Source of the DNA: Micromonospora sp. WMMD961 | Lineage (GTDB): Bacteria > Actinomycetota > Actinomycetes > Mycobacteriales > Micromonosporaceae | NCBI RefSeq assembly: GCF_029626145.1 | Contig: NZ_JARUBJ010000002.1 | Coordinates: 6,644,501-6,708,500, forward strand | Length of the DNA stretch: 64,000 nucleotides | Direction of reading: 5' to 3' | Shown here: one piece after another, positions 16,744-25,810 of the stretch | Layout of the letters: each line of letters opens with the position of its first letter | How positions within the stretch are numbered: the stretch's first letter is position 1 | Position numbers and translations under genes: made by a program | The notes under the pieces: model-generated | The model's database searches: none | Told to the model about the DNA's origin: nothing | Seen by the model: the letters and a program-made list of their open reading frames with translations, nothing else

Positions 16744-17483
16744 AGCGACTCCCCCAGGTAGGCCTCTTGCACAGTGGGGTTGGCCATCACCGTCTCCGGG
16801 GTGTCGCAGGCCAGCAGCGCGCCGTGGTGCATGACGGCGATCCGGTCGGCCAACTCCAGGATGACGTCCATGTGGTGCTCGACCATCAGCACGGCCCGGC
16901 CGCTGTCGCCGGTCAGCGACTTGATGACGGCGACCAGTTCCGGGATGTCCTCGGCGCTGACCCCGGCCATCGGCTCGTCCAACAGCATCACCCGAGGCTC
17001 ACCGGCGAGCAGCAGGGCGATCTCCAACTTGCGCTTCTCGCCGTGGGCCAGGGTGCCGGCGAGTGCCGTACCCCGGTGGGCGAGACCGACCCGGTCGAGC
17101 GCCGCGTCGGCGGCGGCGGCGACCTCCCGGTCGGCCGCCGCCCGCCGCCACAGTGCCATCGAGCCCCCGCGGTGCGCCTGCACGGCGAGCCGGACGTTCT
17201 CCCGCACGCTGAGCGAGCCGAAGACCGAGGACGCCTGGAAGGTGCGGCCCAGCCCGAGGCGGGCCCGCCGGTGCGGCGCAAGCGCCCCGATGTCCTGTCC
17301 GTCCAGGACTATCCGGCCCTCCGTGGCCCGACGCAGGCCAGTGATCAGGTTGAACAGTGAGGTCTTGCCGGCGCCGTTCGGCCCGATCACGCCCAGGAAC
17401 TCCCCGGGCGCAAGGTCGAGGTAGACGCTGTCGACGATGGCGACCTCACCGATCCGCCAGGTCAGACCGCGGGTGGCGAGCAT
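16740..17483 (-). CDS. livG: ABC transporter ATP-binding protein LivG
   Basis: A 247-residue ATPase: Walker A GPNGAGKTSL near residue 35, LARTFQ-like GLGRTFQASSVFG, signature AHGEKRKLEIA, Walker B VMLLDEPMAGV, and H-loop MVEHHMDVI. These are typical LivG features. The start ATG 17483 lies three bases after the stop of the substrate-binding protein gene, consistent with one transcript. The stop is directly followed by the interspersed repeat. Confidence 0.93.
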   Translation of the reverse strand: MLATRGLTWRIGEVAIVDSVYLDLAPGEFLGVIGPNGAGKTSLFNLITGLRRATEGRIVLDGQDIGALAPHRRARLGLGRTFQASSVFGSLSVRENVRLAVQAHRGGSMALWRRAAADREVAAAADAALDRVGLAHRGTALAGTLAHGEKRKLEIALLLAGEPRVMLLDEPMAGVSAEDIPELVAVIKSLTGDSGRAVLMVEHHMDVILELADRIAVMHHGALLACDTPETVMANPTVQEAYLGESL

Positions 17484-17486
17484 ATG

Positions 17487-18686
17487 TCAGCCCTTCATGG
17501 CCACGGCCGGTGGCGCGGTCTCGTCACCGGTGAGGCTCTTCTGCGCGGTGGCCGTGAACTCGGTACCGCTGCCGGTCAGCTTGGCCTGGAACATCGGCTG
17601 AAGCAGCGCGTGGTCGGCGGCCCGGATGGTCATCTTGCCCTTGACCCCGTCGAAGCTCCAGCCCTCCAGGGCGGTGATCATCTTGTCGACGTCGTCCCCG
17701 CCCTCCTGCGCGGCCCGGACCACCATCTGCGCGGCGGCGAAGCCGTCCGGGTGGAACAGGTCGATGGTGTTGACAGTGGCCTTCAGCGCCTTGCTGGCCT
17801 CGGTGTCGCTGGCACCGTCGAAGTAGTGCGACAGGAAGGAGATCTTGGTGCCGGCGGCGCCGAAGGTCGGCCACGAGGCGCGGATGTCCAGGCCGGTGAC
17901 GACCGTGGTGGACGCGAGCACGCCCTGCTGGTCGAGGGTCTGCCACATGGCCGGGGCGGTGGTGCCGGCCCAGGCCACGAAGAGCAGGTCCGGCTTGGCG
18001 GTCTTGATCTGGCTGGCGAACGGGGTGAACTCGGTGGCACTGGCCGGGGCCCGGACACTGCTCACGGTGGCGCCCGCGCCACCGATGACGGCCTTGACGG
18101 CCGCCTCGTTGGCGTCGCCGAACGCGCCGTCCTGAGCGAAGACCACGACCTTCTTGCCGGCCGGGTCGCCGATGAACGACTTGGCGGTCACCACGTCCTG
18201 GTAAGACTGCCGGCCGGAACGGAACGTGTACTTGTTCGCGCCGGTCACCGCGTCGGTGGCAGCGGGTCCGCTGATGAAGAGGACCTTGTTCTGCGCCGCG
18301 ATCGGCGCGACCTGGAGCGCCACCCCGGAGGCGGTGGAACCGGCGATGATCTTCGTACCCTTGCCGATCAGGTCCTTCGCGGCGGAGACCGCCTTGGCCG
18401 GGTCACCCGCGTCGTCGACCTCGGTCAACTCGATCTTCCGGTCACCGACCTTGCCGGTGCCCTTCGTGGCGAAGTCGAGCCCGGCCTTGAACCCCTCGAT
18501 GTACTGCTTTCCGTAACTGGCCAGGGCACCCGACTGGGAATACACCAAGCCGACCTTGACCGGCGCGGCACTGTCGCCGCCGCCGGTGGCGGTGTCCTGC
18601 GGGCTACCACAGGCCGTGGCGGCCAGCGCCGCGGCCATCATCGTGGCGGCGGAGAGGAACACCCGCCGCGTCGTCCGGACCGTCAT
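17487..18686 (-). CDS. livK: Substrate-binding lipoprotein of a Liv-type ABC transporter
   Basis: A 399-residue Leu/Ile/Val-binding family protein (periplasmic binding fold type I). The N-terminus has twin arginines (TTRRVFLSAATMM) and a lipobox ending ATAC, so Tat or Sec export followed by lipid anchoring is likely. The body opens VKVGLVYSQSGALASYGKQYIEGF, a family hallmark. It is the first gene of the importer operon. The exact ligand cannot be read from the sequence; amino acids, urea or aromatic compounds are all used by this family. Confidence 0.92.
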   Translation of the reverse strand: MTVRTTRRVFLSAATMMAAALAATACGSPQDTATGGGDSAAPVKVGLVYSQSGALASYGKQYIEGFKAGLDFATKGTGKVGDRKIELTEVDDAGDPAKAVSAAKDLIGKGTKIIAGSTASGVALQVAPIAAQNKVLFISGPAATDAVTGANKYTFRSGRQSYQDVVTAKSFIGDPAGKKVVVFAQDGAFGDANEAAVKAVIGGAGATVSSVRAPASATEFTPFASQIKTAKPDLLFVAWAGTTAPAMWQTLDQQGVLASTTVVTGLDIRASWPTFGAAGTKISFLSHYFDGASDTEASKALKATVNTIDLFHPDGFAAAQMVVRAAQEGGDDVDKMITALEGWSFDGVKGKMTIRAADHALLQPMFQAKLTGSGTEFTATAQKSLTGDETAPPAVAMKG

Positions 18687-19182
18687 TGCGACTCCACATG
18701 AGGACTCGGAGGGAGAGAACTTCTTCGTGACGGCTCACGCTAGAAGTGACGTCACCCACGAGCTATGTGGCGGAAACACACAAGTAACAGGAATGAGGTG
18801 GCCGGGGGTTACAAGGGGCCGCCCTACCGCCCGGACGCCCGTGCTCACGATGGCCCGAACCCCCACGGACCACCCGAAGCGTGTGTCGCCCCGCGCCATC
18901 CGCCCCGATCTGATCACCCGCAGGGTCCGTTGCTGCTTCCGCCGCCCCCGAAGACAGCAACAACAGGGAAGTTGCTGCCCCCTGCCGTCTTCGCCCCGCA
19001 CGATGTTGCGGCGGTGACACCCCGTGGGAAGGCCGCTGGCCCGGCGTCCGAGGTGACGGACGACGGGCCAGCGGGTGGGCCGAACGTGATCGGCCCGGTG
19101 GTCGGCCCGGCGCGGGTCAGCAGCCGGGTCGAGGTTCGGTGCGCGGCGTCAGCTGCGGGCGCGGGTCAGCGCCCAACAGGCG
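18687..19182. other. Gene-free stretch upstream of the importer operon
   Basis: No frame here looks coding on either strand. It should contain the importer promoter; GTGACGTCAC (18746-18755) is a perfect ten-base palindrome about 60 bases before the substrate-binding gene and could be an operator. Near the other end, CGCTGGCCCG (19034) and CGGGCCAGCG (to 19073) form a hairpin that may terminate the GDPD transcript. A smaller hairpin CAGCAAC/GTTGCTG lies near 18957-18977. Confidence 0.5.
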
Positions 19183-20295
19183 TCAGAGGCCGGCGCGGGC
19201 GGCGACGGCGGTGTCCGGGTGGTCGCTGAAGACGCCGTCCAGGCCCAGGCCGAGGAAGAGTTCGTACTCGGCCGTGATGTCGCCGCGAGCGTTGGGATCG
19301 GTGCCGATCCGGAAGTCCACCGGGAGGAACTGGTTCTCCGCGCGGAACGTCCAGGAGTGCACGAGCAGCCGCTCGCGGTGCGCGTCGCGCACCACGTTGG
19401 TGGGGGCGAGCAGGTTGCCGGCCGCGTCCCGGGGCACCAGCAGGTTCTTGTTCGCGCCGATGCCGTCGGCGTATCCGGCGATCCACTTGAGCCCGGCCGG
19501 CGTAGCCAGATCCTGGTACGTGCGGGCGTCACCGGCCACGGTGAAGTCGTACGGGCGGCCGCTGGCGTCGAGCAGTTGGACCAGCTTCACGTCGGTCAGC
19601 CGGCTCAGGCGGCGCAGGTTCGCCGTCTCGAACGACTGGATGAAGACCGGCGAGTTCCGGCGGTCCAGCTTGTTCTGCCGCAGCACCTTCAGCAGCGGCT
19701 CCTCCAACGGCTTGCCGATCGACGCGAAGTAGGTCGGGTGCTTCGTCTCCGGGTAGATGCCGATGGTGCGGCCCCGTGCCCGCCCCTCGGTCCGGGCCAG
19801 GTCGATGACCTCCTGGAGGGTGGGCACCTCGAAGCGGCCGTCGAAGGCGGTGTTCGCCACCCGGACCTGCGGCAGCCGTTCCTTGGCGCGCAGCGTCTTC
19901 AGCTCCGCCAGCGTGAAGTCCTCGGTGAACCAGCCGGTCACGGCGACACCGTCGATGGTCTTGGTCGCCTTGCGGGCCGCGAACTCCGGGTGGGTCGACA
20001 CGTCGGTGGTGCCGGAGATCTCGTTCTCGTGTCGGGCGACCAGCACGCCGTCGGACGTCGACACCAGGTCCGGCTCGACGTAGTCGGCGCCCATCCGGAT
20101 CGCCAGCCGGTACGCCTCCAGGGTGTGCTCCGGCCGGTAGCCACTGGCACCTCGGTGACCGATCACGATCGGGCGGTCGTTCGCCCGGGTGCGGTCCGCG
20201 CCGGTCGAGGGATCGGCGGCGGCCATGGTGGGCACGGCCACGGCGGCGGCGAGCAACGCGCCGGCCACGCCGAGGGTCGAGAGGGTACGTCGCAA
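19183..20295 (-). CDS. glpQ: Secreted glycerophosphodiester phosphodiesterase
   Basis: A 370-residue enzyme with a signal peptide (cleavage after AAA near residue 27). Catalytic features: IGHRGASGYRPEHT near residue 45, ADYVEPDLVSTSDGVLVARHE near 70, and IYPETKHP near 180, as in GlpQ-type phosphodiesterases that release glycerol 3-phosphate from glycerophosphodiesters. The start appears to be TTG 20295, with AGGAG six bases upstream. It is divergent from trkH across about 140 bases. It should act outside the cell, possibly in phosphate or lipid salvage or teichoic acid turnover. Confidence 0.93.
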   Translation of the reverse strand: MRRTLSTLGVAGALLAAAVAVPTMAAADPSTGADRTRANDRPIVIGHRGASGYRPEHTLEAYRLAIRMGADYVEPDLVSTSDGVLVARHENEISGTTDVSTHPEFAARKATKTIDGVAVTGWFTEDFTLAELKTLRAKERLPQVRVANTAFDGRFEVPTLQEVIDLARTEGRARGRTIGIYPETKHPTYFASIGKPLEEPLLKVLRQNKLDRRNSPVFIQSFETANLRRLSRLTDVKLVQLLDASGRPYDFTVAGDARTYQDLATPAGLKWIAGYADGIGANKNLLVPRDAAGNLLAPTNVVRDAHRERLLVHSWTFRAENQFLPVDFRIGTDPNARGDITAEYELFLGLGLDGVFSDHPDTAVAARAGL

Positions 20296-20437
20296 CGCCG
20301 TCTCCTGTCATCGAAGGGTGTCGTAGAAAGCAGACCGCCCGCGATTGACCGGGAGTTGGTCGACGACTGACCGGCAGGTGAATCTCCGGAATGGGCGTTC
20401 CCACACCCGCACCCACCCGGAAAAGGAAGATTGTCTG

Positions 20438-21772
20438 GTGCGCTGGTTTCTCCGCAATCCCGTGCGGCTGGTGCCGCTGGGGTTCCTGGTGCCGATCCTG
20501 CTCGGCACCGGGTTGCTGATGGCGCGCTGGGCAACCGTCGAACACCAACGCCCGCCCCTGGTCACCGCGTTGTTCACCGCCAGCTCGGCGGTGTCGGTGA
20601 CGGGACTGGCGATCAACGACACCCCCAACTACTGGTCCGGCGCGGGCCTGGTGGTCATCACCCTGCTCACCCAGCTCGGCGGTCTCGGCATCCTCACCGC
20701 CGCGGCGCTGGTCATCCTGGTGGTCTCACGCCAACTGGGTCTGCGCAACCGGCTGCTGGTGCAGGCCGAGACTGCGGAGTTCGGGATCGGAGACGTGGCC
20801 CGCCTGCTGCGTCGGATCGCGGTGACCGTCTTCGCCTGCGAGGCGGTGATGACCGCGCTGGTCGCCGGCCGGCTCTGGTGGGCGTACGACTACGGGCCGG
20901 GGCGGGCCCTGTGGTCGGGGGGGTTCCACGCCGTCCAGGCGTTCAACAACTGTGGATTCGCGCTCTACAGCGACGGCCTGCTGGCCTTCGCCCGCGATCC
21001 GTGGGTGTCGCTGCCGCTGGCGTTCGGGGGGATCGTCGGAGGGCTCGGGTTTCCCGCCCTGTTCGAGGCCGCCCGTGAGTGGCGCAGGCCGGCGGGGTGG
21101 GTGGTGGCCACGAAGCTGACCATCTGGGGCAGCCTCGCCCTGCTGTTGCTGGGCTTCGCCGGCCTGCTCGCCGCCGAGTGGACCAACGCCAGCACCATCG
21201 GCTCGTACGACGCCCCAGGCAAGGTCCTCGCGTCGTTCACCCAGATCGCGTTGAGCCGCACCGGCGGCTACAACGTGCTGAACATCGCCGAACTCCAGGA
21301 GGAGAGCTACCCGCTGCTGATCGTGCTGATGTTCATCGGCGGCGGCAGCGCCAGCACGGCCGGGGGCATCAAGGTGTCCACGTTCTTCCTGCTCGGGTTC
21401 ACCATCTGGGCGGAGTTGCGCGGCGAGCCGGACGTGACGGTCGGGCACCGAAGGGTGGCCACCGCCAGCCAGCGACAGGCGGTCACCGTGGCTCTGCTCA
21501 GTGTCGCACTGGTCACGGCCGGGACCATGCTCCTGTTGCTGCTCACCGAGGGCGTGCGGTTCGTCGCGGCCCTGTTCGAGGTCACCTCCGTGTTCAGCAC
21601 CACCGGGCTCACCGTCGGCCTCGCCGCCGAACTGCCGGCCAGCGGGCAACTGGTGCTCACCGCGCTGATGTTCGTCGGCCGGGTCGGGCCGCTCACCCTG
21701 GGGTCGGCGATCGCCCTGAACACCCGGCGCAGGCTCTACCGCTACCCCCAGGAACAACCAATTGTCGGCTAG
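20438..21772 (+). CDS. trkH: TrkH/KtrB-type potassium transporter subunit
   Basis: A 444-residue membrane protein with about ten hydrophobic segments. Four selectivity-filter-like loops are visible: SAVSVTGLAI, AFNNCGFAL, LSRTGGYNV and FSTTGLTVGL, each in the pore-loop context of the TrkH/KtrB family. GTG 20438 is chosen because AAGGAAG lies about nine bases upstream and the frame before it is charged and non-conserved. It is followed 17 bases later by the TrkA-type regulatory subunit, so the pair should form a K+ uptake system. Confidence 0.93.
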   Translation: MRWFLRNPVRLVPLGFLVPILLGTGLLMARWATVEHQRPPLVTALFTASSAVSVTGLAINDTPNYWSGAGLVVITLLTQLGGLGILTAAALVILVVSRQLGLRNRLLVQAETAEFGIGDVARLLRRIAVTVFACEAVMTALVAGRLWWAYDYGPGRALWSGGFHAVQAFNNCGFALYSDGLLAFARDPWVSLPLAFGGIVGGLGFPALFEAAREWRRPAGWVVATKLTIWGSLALLLLGFAGLLAAEWTNASTIGSYDAPGKVLASFTQIALSRTGGYNVLNIAELQEESYPLLIVLMFIGGGSASTAGGIKVSTFFLLGFTIWAELRGEPDVTVGHRRVATASQRQAVTVALLSVALVTAGTMLLLLLTEGVRFVAALFEVTSVFSTTGLTVGLAAELPASGQLVLTALMFVGRVGPLTLGSAIALNTRRRLYRYPQEQPIVG

Positions 21773-21789
21773 CAACGAGGAGGGTCGAG

Positions 21790-22458
21790 GTGGCCGCGAG
21801 ACGATCGGACGGCGGCGGCATCGTGGTGATCGGGTTGGGCCGCTTCGGCTGCCACCTGGCCGCGTCGCTCAGCCGGATGGACCGCGAGGTGCTGGCCGTC
21901 GACCGCAATCCGGACCAGGTTCAGCGCTTCTCCGACCAACTCGACCGGGTGGTCCAGGCCGACTCGACCGAGGAGGGGGCGCTACGTCAGCTCGGCGTCG
22001 CCAGTTTCGCCCGGGCGGTGGTGGCCATCGGGGCGTCGGTGGAGGCGAGTGTCCTCACCGTGCTGGCGTTGGTCGAGTTGGGTGTGCCGCAGATCTGGGC
22101 GCGGGCCACCTCGCAGAAACACGCCAAGATCCTGTCGTCGGTGGGCGCGCACCACGTGATCTTCCCGGAGGCGGAGACCGGTGACCGGGTCGCGCACCTG
22201 ATCGTCAGCCGGCTGCTGGATTTCGTCGAGTTCGACGACGACTTCGCGATCGCCACCGTCCGGGTCCCGGAGTCACTCGTCGGGCGCACCCTGCTCGACC
22301 TGCGCCCGGACGAGCGATCCGGGGTCCGGGTGATCGGCGCCAAGGTGCCCGGTGAGCGTTTCCGCTACGCCTCGGACGACACGGCCCTCACCCACGGCGG
22401 AGTGCTGGTCGTGGAGGGTGGGATCGACCAGGTCCAACGATTCGCCGAACGACGCTGA
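21790..22458 (+). CDS. trkA: TrkA/KtrA-type potassium regulatory subunit
   Basis: A 222-residue cytosolic protein with an RCK_N Rossmann domain (IVVIGLGRFGCHLA near residue 10; acidic VDRNPDQVQ near 40), then an RCK_C domain from about residue 145 (VRVPESLVGRTLLDL). GTG 21790 has GAGGAGGG upstream. The nucleotide bound (NAD or ATP) should gate the adjacent TrkH channel. A longer frame beginning at 21079 overlaps trkH and is arginine-rich, hence not used. Confidence 0.93.
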   Translation: MAARRSDGGGIVVIGLGRFGCHLAASLSRMDREVLAVDRNPDQVQRFSDQLDRVVQADSTEEGALRQLGVASFARAVVAIGASVEASVLTVLALVELGVPQIWARATSQKHAKILSSVGAHHVIFPEAETGDRVAHLIVSRLLDFVEFDDDFAIATVRVPESLVGRTLLDLRPDERSGVRVIGAKVPGERFRYASDDTALTHGGVLVVEGGIDQVQRFAERR

Positions 22459-22479
22459 CCGTCACCTCTTCGGCCCACC

Positions 22480-22496
22480 AGGCCCCGCGGGGGCCT
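22480..22496. terminator. Hairpin between convergent trkA and kinase genes
   Basis: AGGCCCC and GGGGCCT pair with a three-base loop directly before the kinase stop. It could end transcription from either side, although the stem is only seven bases. Confidence 0.5.
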
Positions 22497-24140
22497 TCAC
22501 CCTTTTCCCGGACCACCCGGGCCCTTGGCGTCGCCGGGCTTCGCGGGCCCCTTCGCGGGCTTCGGCGGCTTCGCCTTCTGGGCACCGCCACCGCCGGAGC
22601 CACTGGGGGTCGTCGCCTTCTTCGGCGGGGCCTTCTTCGTGGCGGTCGCGGTGCTCGCCGGCGCGGTGGACGGCACGCTACCGGCGACCCCGGAGACGCG
22701 TACCCCGCAGGTCACGTCGCCGAGCCGGAACTCCACCGGCAGGGGGTTGGCCCCGCTGTACGTCCCGGACAGGGTGAGCTTCTCGGCGGCACCGGGTGCC
22801 AGGGTGGTGCGCGCGGCCGCGGGTCGGATCAGCACCGAGCTGCCCTGCTGCTGCACCGACGTCGGCTCGGCCTTCGTCACGGTCTGCTGACCGGGGAACG
22901 TGAAGCTCATCGTCCAATCCCGCAGTTCCTGCTTCCCGCTGTTGGTCAGGGTCAGCTCGGCGGCGAACTCCTTGCCGGTGTCGGCGCGCAGCGCGTACGT
23001 CACGTCGCAGGTCGCGGCCGGCGGCAGGCCCATCCGGGCCTCGGTGGTCGGCCGGTCCTCCCCGCTGGCCGGGCTGCGCGAGGTGAATCCCCACATCGCC
23101 CCGGTGACCGCGATCAGGCCGACGGCGGCCACCCCGGCCTCCACCCGCCGGCGACGCCGGTCCGTCCGCCGGCTCCGGTTACGGGTGCGGGACAGCGGCA
23201 GCGCGTCGGTCGCCGCGGACCAGGGCAGGATGGTGGTGCCGGCATTGGCCAGCGCGGCTGGGTCCAGTGACCCGGCGGCCGGCGAGACCGGAACGGCGGC
23301 GAGCATCCCGGCCGCCTCGGCGAGCGTCCGGGCCAGTTCGGCGGTCGCCGGACGGTCACCGGGCCGCTTGGCCAGGCAGCGCCGCACCAGGTCGGTCACC
23401 CCGTCGGGCAGGCCGGGCACCGGCGGCATCGGGTCCGGGTCGTTGTACATGTGCGCGCGCAGCATCTGCGTGGTCGTGCTGGCCTGCCAGGGCAATCGGC
23501 CGGTGAGCATCCGGTAGAGCAGCAGCCCGACGGCGTACACGTCGGTGGCCGGGGAGACCTGGCCGTTGTCCAGCCGCTCCGGAGCGAGGTAGGCGGGGGT
23601 GCCGAGCAACGCGCCGTCCGGCCCCTTCTCGCTCTCCCCCACCAGCGCGGAGATGCCGAAATCGACGACCTTCACCCCGGTCGGGGTGAGCATCACGTTG
23701 CCGGGGGTGACGTCACGGTGCACCACACCACGCGCGTGTGCGGTGGCCAGCGCGGAGCTGACCTCGGCGCCGATGGTCACCGCCTCCCGCCACGGCAGCC
23801 GGCCCTCCCGGCCCAGCCGACTGGCCAACGAAGCGCCGTCGACCAGCTCCATCACCACGTACGGCACGGTCAGGCCGACCTGCTCGGACTCGCCGTAGTC
23901 GTACACGTTGGTGATGTTGGGGTGGCAGAGCCGTGCGGCGGCCTGCGCCTCCACCCGGATCCGGTGCCGGAAGGCCCGGTCGCTGGCGAGCCGGGAGGCG
24001 AGCACCTTCACTGCGACCTGGCGGCCCAACACCTCGTCGTAGCCCCGCCAGACCACCGACATGCCGCCCGCGCCGAGTTGCTCGACGAGCCGGTACCGCT
24101 CATCGAGGAGTTGCGCGTTCTTCCGGTCCCCACCGCCCAT
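22497..24140 (-). CDS. Transmembrane Ser/Thr protein kinase with a CBM2-like extracellular domain
   Basis: A 547-residue kinase. The kinase domain (about 12-275) has GAGGMSVV, the VAIK-like AVKVL lysine, HRDVTPGNVML, DFG (VVDFGIS) and APE (YLAPERL). A membrane helix lies near residue 340. Outside, TCDVTYALRADTGKEFAAE... to GDVTCGV is a ~100-residue carbohydrate-binding module family 2-like domain bounded by two Cys. The tail is Lys/Pro/Gly-rich. Actinobacterial kinases often carry PASTA domains instead, so this one may sense polysaccharide. ATG 24140 is preferred; GTG 24170 is an alternative. It is convergent with trkA. Confidence 0.9.
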   Translation of the reverse strand: MGGGDRKNAQLLDERYRLVEQLGAGGMSVVWRGYDEVLGRQVAVKVLASRLASDRAFRHRIRVEAQAAARLCHPNITNVYDYGESEQVGLTVPYVVMELVDGASLASRLGREGRLPWREAVTIGAEVSSALATAHARGVVHRDVTPGNVMLTPTGVKVVDFGISALVGESEKGPDGALLGTPAYLAPERLDNGQVSPATDVYAVGLLLYRMLTGRLPWQASTTTQMLRAHMYNDPDPMPPVPGLPDGVTDLVRRCLAKRPGDRPATAELARTLAEAAGMLAAVPVSPAAGSLDPAALANAGTTILPWSAATDALPLSRTRNRSRRTDRRRRRVEAGVAAVGLIAVTGAMWGFTSRSPASGEDRPTTEARMGLPPAATCDVTYALRADTGKEFAAELTLTNSGKQELRDWTMSFTFPGQQTVTKAEPTSVQQQGSSVLIRPAAARTTLAPGAAEKLTLSGTYSGANPLPVEFRLGDVTCGVRVSGVAGSVPSTAPASTATATKKAPPKKATTPSGSGGGGAQKAKPPKPAKGPAKPGDAKGPGGPGKG

Positions 24141-24211
24141 GGTGGCCGTTGTTGCCCAGGCACGACACACCTACACCTGTTGGATCGGAATCGGTCAGGA
24201 AAGTCACCCGA

Positions 24212-25774
24212 TCAGGCGGTGGCCAGGAGCTGGTCCACCGGGGCGTAGTCGTCGGTCAGCACCATCGCCGAGCTGACGAAATCTGTGAGCTCCACACCGG
24301 AGAGCAGGCTGACCTTGGGGTCCACCTCGTTCAGCCGGGCGCGGACGGCGTCCAGCGGCAGCGGCGTGTCCGAGCCGACGATGAGGAAGTTGGAACCCTG
24401 CTGCTCGGCGAGGGCCTCCGGCGGCGCGATCAACGCCACGTGCCGGAACTCGGCCGCCACCGTGGCCAGCTCGGCGCGAATGAACCGCAGCGGCGGGTAG
24501 TCGATGACGTTCTGCACGTACACGCCGCCGGGGCGGGTCACCCGTCGCACCTCGGCCGCCATCTCCCGGGTGGACAGGTGCCACGGCACCACCAGGTGAC
24601 CGAACGCGTCACCGACGACCAGGTCCCGGCTGTCCGTCGGCTCGCCGGCGACCAGCATCCGGGCGTCACCCACCACCGCCCGCAGCTCCGGCCCGGTGCG
24701 TACGCCCAACTCCTGTTCACCCAGCTCGACCAGGCCGCCGTCGATCTCGAACACCACGTTCTCGGTGCCCGGCCGGGTGGCGGTGAGGTAGACCGGAATC
24801 GTGAACCCGCCGCCGCCCAGGTGCAGCGCGTCGAGCCGCTTCCCGGCGGGTGCGGCGACGTCGGCGACCGCGCCGATCCACTTCGTGTACGCGTACTCCA
24901 GGTGCTTCGGGTCGGCGAGGTCCACGTACGAGTGCTGGGCCGAGTTGAGCAGCAGCGTCCGCCCGGTGGGCCGGTCCGGGTCGGACACGACCCGGGCGCA
25001 GTGGTACGCCGTCTCGATGTCGCACGGGTTCGGCGCGATCGTGGTCAGCCCGGCCCCGAGCAGGCCGAGGACTGCCAACGCGGCCCGGGTCCGGGCCGGG
25101 CCGGGCAGTTCGGTGGGCTCCTGCCGCCGCAGATACCACCCGAGGCCGATGCCGACCAGCCCGAGCGCCACCGCGAGGGTCAGCAGGATGACAGTGCTGC
25201 GCAGCGCGGCGACCAGCACGAACCCGGTGAGCAGGGTGGCGGTGATGCCACCCAGGGTGCCGATCCCGGAGAGTCGACCGACCACCTGGCCGGTGCGGCG
25301 CAGGTCGGCCAGTTGGAGTTTCACGACCAGCGGGGTGACCGCGGCCAGCAGCGCGGCCGGCACGAACACGGCCAGCGCGACCAGCAGCAGGATGCCGCTG
25401 GCCGCCCCGCCGCGCAGCACTTCACCGGCGTAGCGGACCACCGGCAGGGTGATCGCGGTCGCGATGCCGGCCAGCACCAGCGCCGGCGCCAGCAGACCCC
25501 GCGGGTTGCGCCGGTCGGCCAGCCAGCCACCCGACCACGCCCCGTACGCGATGGCGGCCAGCGCGATGCCGATCACCGAGCTGGTCACCTGGAGGGTCAC
25601 CCCGACGTACGGGCCGACCAGGCGCAGCGCGACGGTCTCCAGCACCAGCACGGCCCCGCTGGAGAAGAAGACCAGAAAGGCGGCCAGGCCGTTGGGCAAC
25701 GCCCGGCCGGTGACCGGAACGGGCGAGGCCGGGGACGACGGCGGGGCCGCTACGTCGGGCGGTGGAGAGCTCAT
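24212..25774 (-). CDS. Fused membrane protein / spermidine synthase-like protein
   Basis: A 520-residue protein. The first ~240 residues contain seven or eight hydrophobic segments. The C-terminal ~270 residues form a spermidine synthase-like Rossmann domain: LHLGGGGFTIP near residue 330, FEIDGGLVELGEQEL near 360, and GDAFGHLVVPWHLSTREM near 410. This is the known fused MFS/spermidine synthase type found in actinobacteria. Whether it makes polyamines is doubtful; the family has few proven substrates. It lies 72 bases downstream of the kinase start region on the same strand, but on the upstream side of the kinase. Confidence 0.85.
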   Translation of the reverse strand: MSSPPPDVAAPPSSPASPVPVTGRALPNGLAAFLVFFSSGAVLVLETVALRLVGPYVGVTLQVTSSVIGIALAAIAYGAWSGGWLADRRNPRGLLAPALVLAGIATAITLPVVRYAGEVLRGGAASGILLLVALAVFVPAALLAAVTPLVVKLQLADLRRTGQVVGRLSGIGTLGGITATLLTGFVLVAALRSTVILLTLAVALGLVGIGLGWYLRRQEPTELPGPARTRAALAVLGLLGAGLTTIAPNPCDIETAYHCARVVSDPDRPTGRTLLLNSAQHSYVDLADPKHLEYAYTKWIGAVADVAAPAGKRLDALHLGGGGFTIPVYLTATRPGTENVVFEIDGGLVELGEQELGVRTGPELRAVVGDARMLVAGEPTDSRDLVVGDAFGHLVVPWHLSTREMAAEVRRVTRPGGVYVQNVIDYPPLRFIRAELATVAAEFRHVALIAPPEALAEQQGSNFLIVGSDTPLPLDAVRARLNEVDPKVSLLSGVELTDFVSSAMVLTDDYAPVDQLLATA

Positions 25775-25810
25775 CGTCGCGATGGTACGCAGCGAAGCTG
25801 GTACTTCGGG

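Noticed and set aside
18735..19017. Short frames on both strands upstream of the importer operon
   Set aside because: They lack codon bias and ribosome sites; the region is better explained as promoter and terminator.
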